Shown here in pieces: positions 8,102 through 12,854 of a stretch of 12,854 nt of DNA. Within the stretch, counting starts at the first letter, position 1. Every line of letters begins with the position of its first letter. The stretch lies in contig CAUDNR010004398.1 of NCBI GenBank assembly GCA_958430865.1, positions 19,832-32,685 on the forward strand, in the 5' to 3' direction. A model generated the notes under the pieces. The model searched no databases and was not told the DNA's origin. It saw only the letters and a list, made by a program, of their open reading frames with translations. The DNA is from Entrophospora sp. SA101. Its lineage: Eukaryota > Glomeromycota > Glomeromycetes > Entrophosporales > Entrophosporaceae. The translations under genes were made by a program, and so were the position numbers.

Positions 8102-8424
8102 GTTCATTGTTATTAAGTGACAGGGAAATAAAGAATTCTTTCTTTTCAATAGATACAAAGGCTATTAAAACAAAAGTACAAGAATGCAGACAAAGAAGCT
8201 TACATAGTTGAAATTATTATAAATAAGACATGAATCAAGAATTTTATTTAATAACTAAACTCTTGTAACCAACTTTAAAAATAAAATTTCTATTATAAAT
8301 TAACCTTATCATTAATAAATTAAAAATGATATATACTCTTACATACCCAACCATCTAATGTTTGCACTCACACTCATCTCATTAAATATTTTATTCTTTT
8401 ATTGCTTCTAAATAAAATGTCTCT
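8102..8424. other. Non-coding AT-rich stretch
   Basis: I see no gene, RNA or repeat structure that stands out in this interval beyond low-complexity AT runs. Confidence 0.5.
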
Positions 8425-8554
8425 GTTGTACATGAAAATGAAATTATGTGAATTCGCAATTCACATATGTGAAATTCAAATTTACATATGTGAAATTCAA
8501 ATTAGCCAATCAGAATTTCACCCCACTCCATAATATTTCAATTTCACATACAAC
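8425..8554. mobile_element. 130-bp inverted-repeat element (MITE-like)
   Basis: The left end GTTGTACATGAAAATGAAAT (8425-8444) and the reverse complement of the right end, GTTGTATGTGAAATTGAAAT (8554-8535), agree at 17 of 20 positions and continue into TATG after a 2-bp gap. Inside there is a perfect hairpin (ATGTGAATT-CGC-AATTCACAT, 8446-8466) and a 20-bp direct repeat of period 21 (ACATATGTGAAATTCAAATT at 8463 and 8484). TGTGAAATT recurs on both strands throughout. A CCAAT box sits at 8506-8510. No clear target-site duplication is visible and no protein is encoded. Confidence 0.6.
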
Positions 8555-9119
8555 ATCGCCAAACTCTAGTGATCGATTTATCGTGCGTGATTCAACAATA
8601 AAAGAAATTTTTTGAAGATAAACATAGAAATCAAGATTAAAGTTTACAAAAATATGTACCAAAACCTGACTTTATGTTCTATGTAAAGCTCGTTCTAAGT
8701 ACCAATATTGATCAACCTATGTTGCTTCAAACTCAGACACCAAAGACAGCTCAAGAACATTACTAATATTATCGCATATCACTATTACGCGTAGTTAACT
8801 TAAGTCAAAAATTCGAAAAAAACATCAAACCAACACAACTCATGTGTATGTAAAAACAATTTGATTTTTTACATTTTATGAAATGTAATAATAAAAGAAT
8901 GGTTTGATTTGTAAAAAAGAAGAGACATTTTTATTTTGAAAGAAAATGCACGAAAAAAAATAAGTACTTATTAAGTAATTCAAATTATAACACTTGTAAA
9001 CTTCCATGATAATTATTCTTCTTGAATTATTGCAATATACATACAATGATTTTATTCATCCCCGGGACACATAGTCTGGAACTTTTGATGGTCCTATTTT
9101 ATCATTATCATTATTGCTG
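8555..9119. other. Non-coding AT-rich stretch
   Basis: No gene is supported. A 76-codon open frame starting at 9022 (+) runs into the minisatellite and has low-complexity content. Its length is expected by chance here, so it is not called. Confidence 0.5.
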
Positions 9120-9211
9120 CTTGTATCAAGTGTTTTTACTTGTATCAAGCATTTTTACTCTTATGTCGAGTGTTTTTAATTACGTCAAGTGGTTTTTACT
9201 TACGTCAAGGG
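9120..9211 (+). repeat. Minisatellite, about 20-bp unit, 4.5 copies
   Basis: Units are 9120-9138, 9139-9157, 9158-9178, 9179-9198 and a partial copy from 9199, each built as CTTGTATCAAGTGTTTTTA or a variant. The first two have TGTATCAAG, the third ATGTCGAG, and the last two TTACGTCAAG. Units are 19-21 bp and diverged by up to a third, so the array is old. The last two units contain TTACGTCA, an ATF/CREB-type bZIP site, which may be coincidental. Confidence 0.8.
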
Positions 9212-9804
9212 CCGCCTTTACTTTAGTTGAATCGTCAAAATGGCCTTGGTGAGAAACTGCCTTTAGTCAATACTTTAATTACGTCCAATGACTAAAGTCA
9301 AAAGTTTCGTCGCACATCATTAATGACTACAAAGATTTTAGCAACTAACTCATTTTTTTTGGTGACTTTTTCTCCTTATGAACATGTTAAGATAGGTTTT
9401 TTGACAAAGAAGCATATTACGATTCCAACAATAGAAGGCTATTTTATTGGATCGAGTTTTCTTTTTGAAGCGTCTCCATTGCCATGAGTTCTGACTCGTT
9501 CTGATTTAGATTCATGTAATTCTGCGAATTCGTTTTTTGGAACCACTACTGAGCAATCGCAACAAAAAATGAAGTTCCCTTTCATACTCGGTAGAATCAT
9601 CATATTTATTCTTATTCATATGCATATAATTTTATATATGCGCCTGGTAATCACTATGAATACAGATTTTTTTTTTTTTTAAGTTGGTGTTGTTTGTTAT
9701 TGTTTTGCTAAACCTTTTGTTGATACCATTATCATTGCTTTTGGATTAATACAAATGTTGACGCTTTATCAATAAATGAAGAAATAAATAAATCTGAGAA
9801 CCTT
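9212..9804. other. Non-coding stretch with one long, once-interrupted frame
   Basis: A 9-bp inverted repeat (CTTTAGTCA 9261-9269, TGACTAAAG 9289-9297) encloses 19 bp. From 9296 to TAA at 9680-9682 the plus strand is open for 128 codons except for one TGA at 9485-9487, with an ATG at 9323 (MTTKILATNSFFLVTF...). By a rough calculation about one such frame is expected by chance in a window of this size and composition, so I do not call it a gene. A T14 run lies at 9667-9680. Confidence 0.45.
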
Positions 9805-9995
9805 GCACCAGGAAATTTTCCCCGCCGTAATATTACGTCCATAAATTTTAATATGTAAAATTGTAATATTTGCATAAAAAATTATGTGATATTTACACTC
9901 AATGTAATAATTGCATAATATTAAGGGCCCACCGTAAACTTACGCAAATAATGTAATAATTATGTAAATCCACGTCAGAAAAAATTTCCTGATGC
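9805..9995. mobile_element. 191-bp MITE-like element with terminal inverted repeats
   Basis: The left end GCACCAGGAAATTTT (9805-9819) and the reverse complement of the right end, GCATCAGGAAATTTT (9995-9981), match at 14 of 15 positions. They continue with weaker similarity through a shared CGT for about 24 bp. The interior is AT-rich and partly self-complementary, built on GTAATATT/GTAATAATT and TGCATAA motifs. It has no coding capacity. Flanking bases do not give a convincing target-site duplication, so the superfamily is undetermined. Confidence 0.68.
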
Positions 9996-12854
9996 TTTGC
10001 TCTGACTAAAACATTGAATAAACACTTTTTTTTTTTTTTGAAGGATTTAAAAAAGAATTTTTAAAGTTAAATACTAGATGGAGTAAATTTAGTCTCGGTT
10101 TTTTGATTCTTTTTCAAGTATTAGAATTAGTTTGAAATTGGACATATAGAGATATGAGTGAAAGTTATAATAATCACAAGTCCCAGAGCAACATGTAATG
10201 GTTTGCTATAAAGTTCCTATGAGCAAAGTACTTGAAATTGGAGAAAGATTTCTCATAGATCGTTTGCATAATCAATACTCTCTTACACGTTTATTTATAA
10301 ATAAATGTTTGTATTGCGAAATAATTTATTACTTTGACATATATATATATATACAATGTATCTATATTTGTTCATTAGTTGTGCTTGCAGTAATTATAGT
10401 TCGAAAGATAATTGTTTTGGGGAGCATTTAAATTTTTTGCTGTCTTCCACCACTTTCATTTACTCCCCCAAAAACTAAACATCAACATGCCTAATAAATA
10501 ATATAAAAATTAGATGATTTTTTTAAGCGTGTAACTTTAAATTTTTAAATATAAAAATGAGTTTGCTTGTAGCAACATTAAATTGATTAAATATTACGAT
10601 GCTGGATCCAAGAACGAAGCCTACATTAATAATATTTTGTTTTCCAAAAGAAGGTTTTTTAGATCGTTATTATTTTAGATTATTCATGGAAACACTTTTT
10701 TTCTTCTAATCGTTTTCAGTTACGCATTATTTTAAGGCTAGTTAAACCCAAAAATAATTCCTTTGTAATCAACCATACTTTTAAATATTATGTAAAAAGA
10801 ACTAGAAAAGTTGTAGCCAAGGACGAAGCGAAAGAAGAATAATTTCTGCATGGGATTATACTTTCGGGTTGACTATTTCCGATCATCTTTCGTGGGGGGG
10901 AGTGAAAATAAAACAATCATTTATTATTTATAATAATGATTTTTTTCAAACAGACTTGTTTCATCTTGTTTATATGTGATCATTATCATCATTCTAATTT
11001 TCATATAAAGATTAGTGATTCCTCGATGTCTTTTTATTGTAAAATATGATTCTCATATTTACCTTTAAGCCAACGTGTGAACACAGATCAGCAGCGTCAC
11101 TTAACCAGTTATAATTATTAATGGTTCAAAAGTTCAAAAACCGGTTAAACCACCAACATTATAAATATAAAGAACAAACCAGTGATCGGGCGTTTGCTAT
11201 GAACGAAACTAATACGAGTAATATTACATAATAGCAACAATAAATACAATGACAATGACATCACATTTGGACGAGAAACGGCAATAATAATAATAATAAA
11301 AGAACGATGGTGTTTCATCTGGTGAAAAGAGTTAGTAGCCTTAAGAAAAATAGCATGATTCTGATACACAAATATATTACTATCAGGATATATATACTGT
11401 AATTGCCATTATAATCGACATATAAACTGCAAATTTTTAAAAATTTTACCATCCTTAATACATACATTATTGATTGGTAGTAAAACGTTGTGTTTAAGTT
11501 TTTTTTCCCTCAAAAAAAAAAAAAAAAAATTTTTTTTTAACTTTAATTGTAAAATATTTAAATAATAATAATTTAAATAATATTCCTAATGCTTGTTCAA
11601 TTGCATATATGCGGAAAGAATGTGCGACAATTTAAAAAAGGTATTAGTAGGTATATATTAATATGATAGTCTTCTATTTTAAAATTTTTAATTAATCTAT
11701 ACTATTTATATCATATTAGTTTAATATATCAAATATTAATTAACAGGATATTAATATTAAAAATTAAATTTATATACCACAAGTTAATACTAACCATCCT
11801 TGACTTTTACAAACTAACTGTTTAATCTTTTAAAATTAATTAATTTTAATAAGATTTGATTAACATATTTGTTGTTTCTATAAATAGACTATGTATATAT
11901 TGATTTGATTGTATTTTTTGAAGACAAAGTAGGGGTGATGATTTTGTAAAACTGTATCACATTTTTTGTTACACAAATTAATTCCTTCGAGGTTCAATGT
12001 AATAGGTTAACAGTACAGTATTTTCTTGTCCAAATACAACTCAAAAGAAACGATGTCAGCACCTCTATTCTTTCCCAACCCCAAAATTTAGGACTTTGGC
12101 TATCAGCCTTAATTTCAAGTAAAACTCACTGATACAATTCATGATCATATTTTAATTCGGGTATTTTGAGGATTGAGTAATCGCGCCACTTTCTCTTCCC
12201 CATCCTGTTGATATCTAATGACAATTAACGACTGAATGTAATTCGTCTTTTTTAAATTTTTTAAAGTTTTCCTTTTTTGCACTAATTCATGTAAATTCTT
12301 CGGATCCAATATTTTTATATCAATATTAGCTACTGTTAAGCATTCGTTATATGCCCAGCGAGCAACTTTAAATTAGAACTTTTCGATGGTGGGTTTTTTA
12401 AAAGAAGATCAAGTCAATGATGAAATTACACCTTCTTTTTCCATATGCCATTCTGGTAAAAGGGGGATATTGTATGGTTCAAATCATAAAGTATTGGTTC
12501 AGTTGAACCAACTGCAACAATGTATGTCCTTATAAAGTTGATTTTGATAATGAATTCACGGTCGACGGAGGAAGATTGTATGAATTTTTAAAATTCTGTT
12601 TGTTTTTAAAGAATAAATTTTCTTTTAATAGAATAAAAAGTACAAGTGAATTTGTTTTACGTCAAAAATTAAACTTTGGTAAAGATTTACATCAATGACC
12701 AATAAATCAAATTAAAAGACATGATTTCTAAAAATATTTTGTAATAATCAACAATGTTTTTTAACGGCTCATGTAGTCAATTGGTATATGGGCAATAACT
12801 TGAATGCATGTTATTGATATTCTATTTCACCTTTTCTTCCTCTCGATTTTCTTT
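9996..12854. other. Non-coding stretch of about 2.9 kb
   Basis: I find no supportable gene. It holds a T14 run (10026-10039), a (TA)n tract near 10340-10352, AAT repeats at about 11283-11299, and an A18T9 tract at 11512-11538. It also has a very AT-rich block at about 11640-11780, and a single AACCGGTT at 11139-11146 with a diverged TTAACCAGTT at 11101. Open frames of 50-77 codons occur (for example 10198-10431 +, 11145-11369 -) but are at chance level with low-complexity content. A short pair of frames at 10599-10842 (MLDPRTKPTLIIFCFPKEGF, then after a T7 run RLVKPKNNSFVINHTFKYY) and a frame at 12402-12728 with two TGA codons are the least implausible gene remnants. Confidence 0.45.

Noticed and set aside
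9828..9836. TAATATTAC as a rolling-circle (CRESS-DNA) replication origin
   Set aside because: It is not in the loop of a GC stem, no Rep-like frame is nearby, and the word is a likely product of AT-rich palindromic sequence within the MITE-like element.
10198..10431. 77-codon frame MVCYKVPMSKVLEIGERFLI...
   Set aside because: The C-terminal half is a TA microsatellite read as Ile/Tyr; length is at chance level for this composition and no flanking gene structure is seen.
11145..11369. 74-codon minus-strand frame
   Set aside because: It includes a polyisoleucine stretch from an AAT repeat and looks like chance.
11512..11538. A18T9 tract as a retroposon tail or terminator
   Set aside because: No element body or target-site duplication abuts it; similar A/T runs occur elsewhere in the window (4271-4290).
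12766..12830. tRNA-like start GGCTCATGTAGTCAATTGG
   Set aside because: TAGTCAATTGG fits the pol III A box, but the anticodon arm has a wrong loop size and no T arm or B box follows, so it is not a tRNA gene; at most it is a decayed tRNA-derived head.

Overview
The window looks like AT-rich nuclear DNA (about 70% A+T by eye) from an early-diverging fungus. An arbuscular mycorrhizal fungus (Glomeromycotina) or close relative is my best guess. Two things point to a eukaryote: one convincing gene with two canonical GT..AG spliceosomal introns (133 and 147 nt), and long non-coding stretches full of small inverted-repeat elements and decayed transposon-type genes. The lineage call is inference from composition, from the style of the repeats and from resemblance to gene families I associate with these fungi. 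I could not search a database.

Layout. 1-235: a near-perfect 120-bp palindrome beside a short tandem repeat. 267-1019 (+): a decayed coiled-coil protein gene that reads cleanly only if TGA is tryptophan, as in Mollicutes; this is the most interesting object here. 1684-2192 (-): remnant of a pogo/Tigger-like DNA transposon, with a terminal repeat at 2192 and a transposase-like tail. 2221-2244: a doubled TTAACCGGTTAA palindrome. 2484-3487 (-): a multiply frameshifted pseudogene of a probable transposon-type family. 4309-5923 (-): the one apparently intact gene, an SLC35F6-like membrane transporter of 444 residues in three exons. 6028-6397 (+): a broken gene fragment diverging from the transporter. 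6398-12854: mostly non-coding, holding a second pogo-like terminus (7728), short AT-rich repeats (7953-8101), a 130-bp inverted-repeat element (8425-8554), a 20-bp minisatellite (9120-9211) and a 191-bp MITE-like element (9805-9995).

How it fits together. Only the transporter looks functional. The rest reads as a graveyard of mobile DNA around one housekeeping gene. The TGA-recoded fragment is best explained as DNA that came from a Mollicutes-related endobacterium of the fungus and then decayed in a nucleus that reads TGA as stop. A contig join between host and endosymbiont DNA must be excluded before that is called a transfer.
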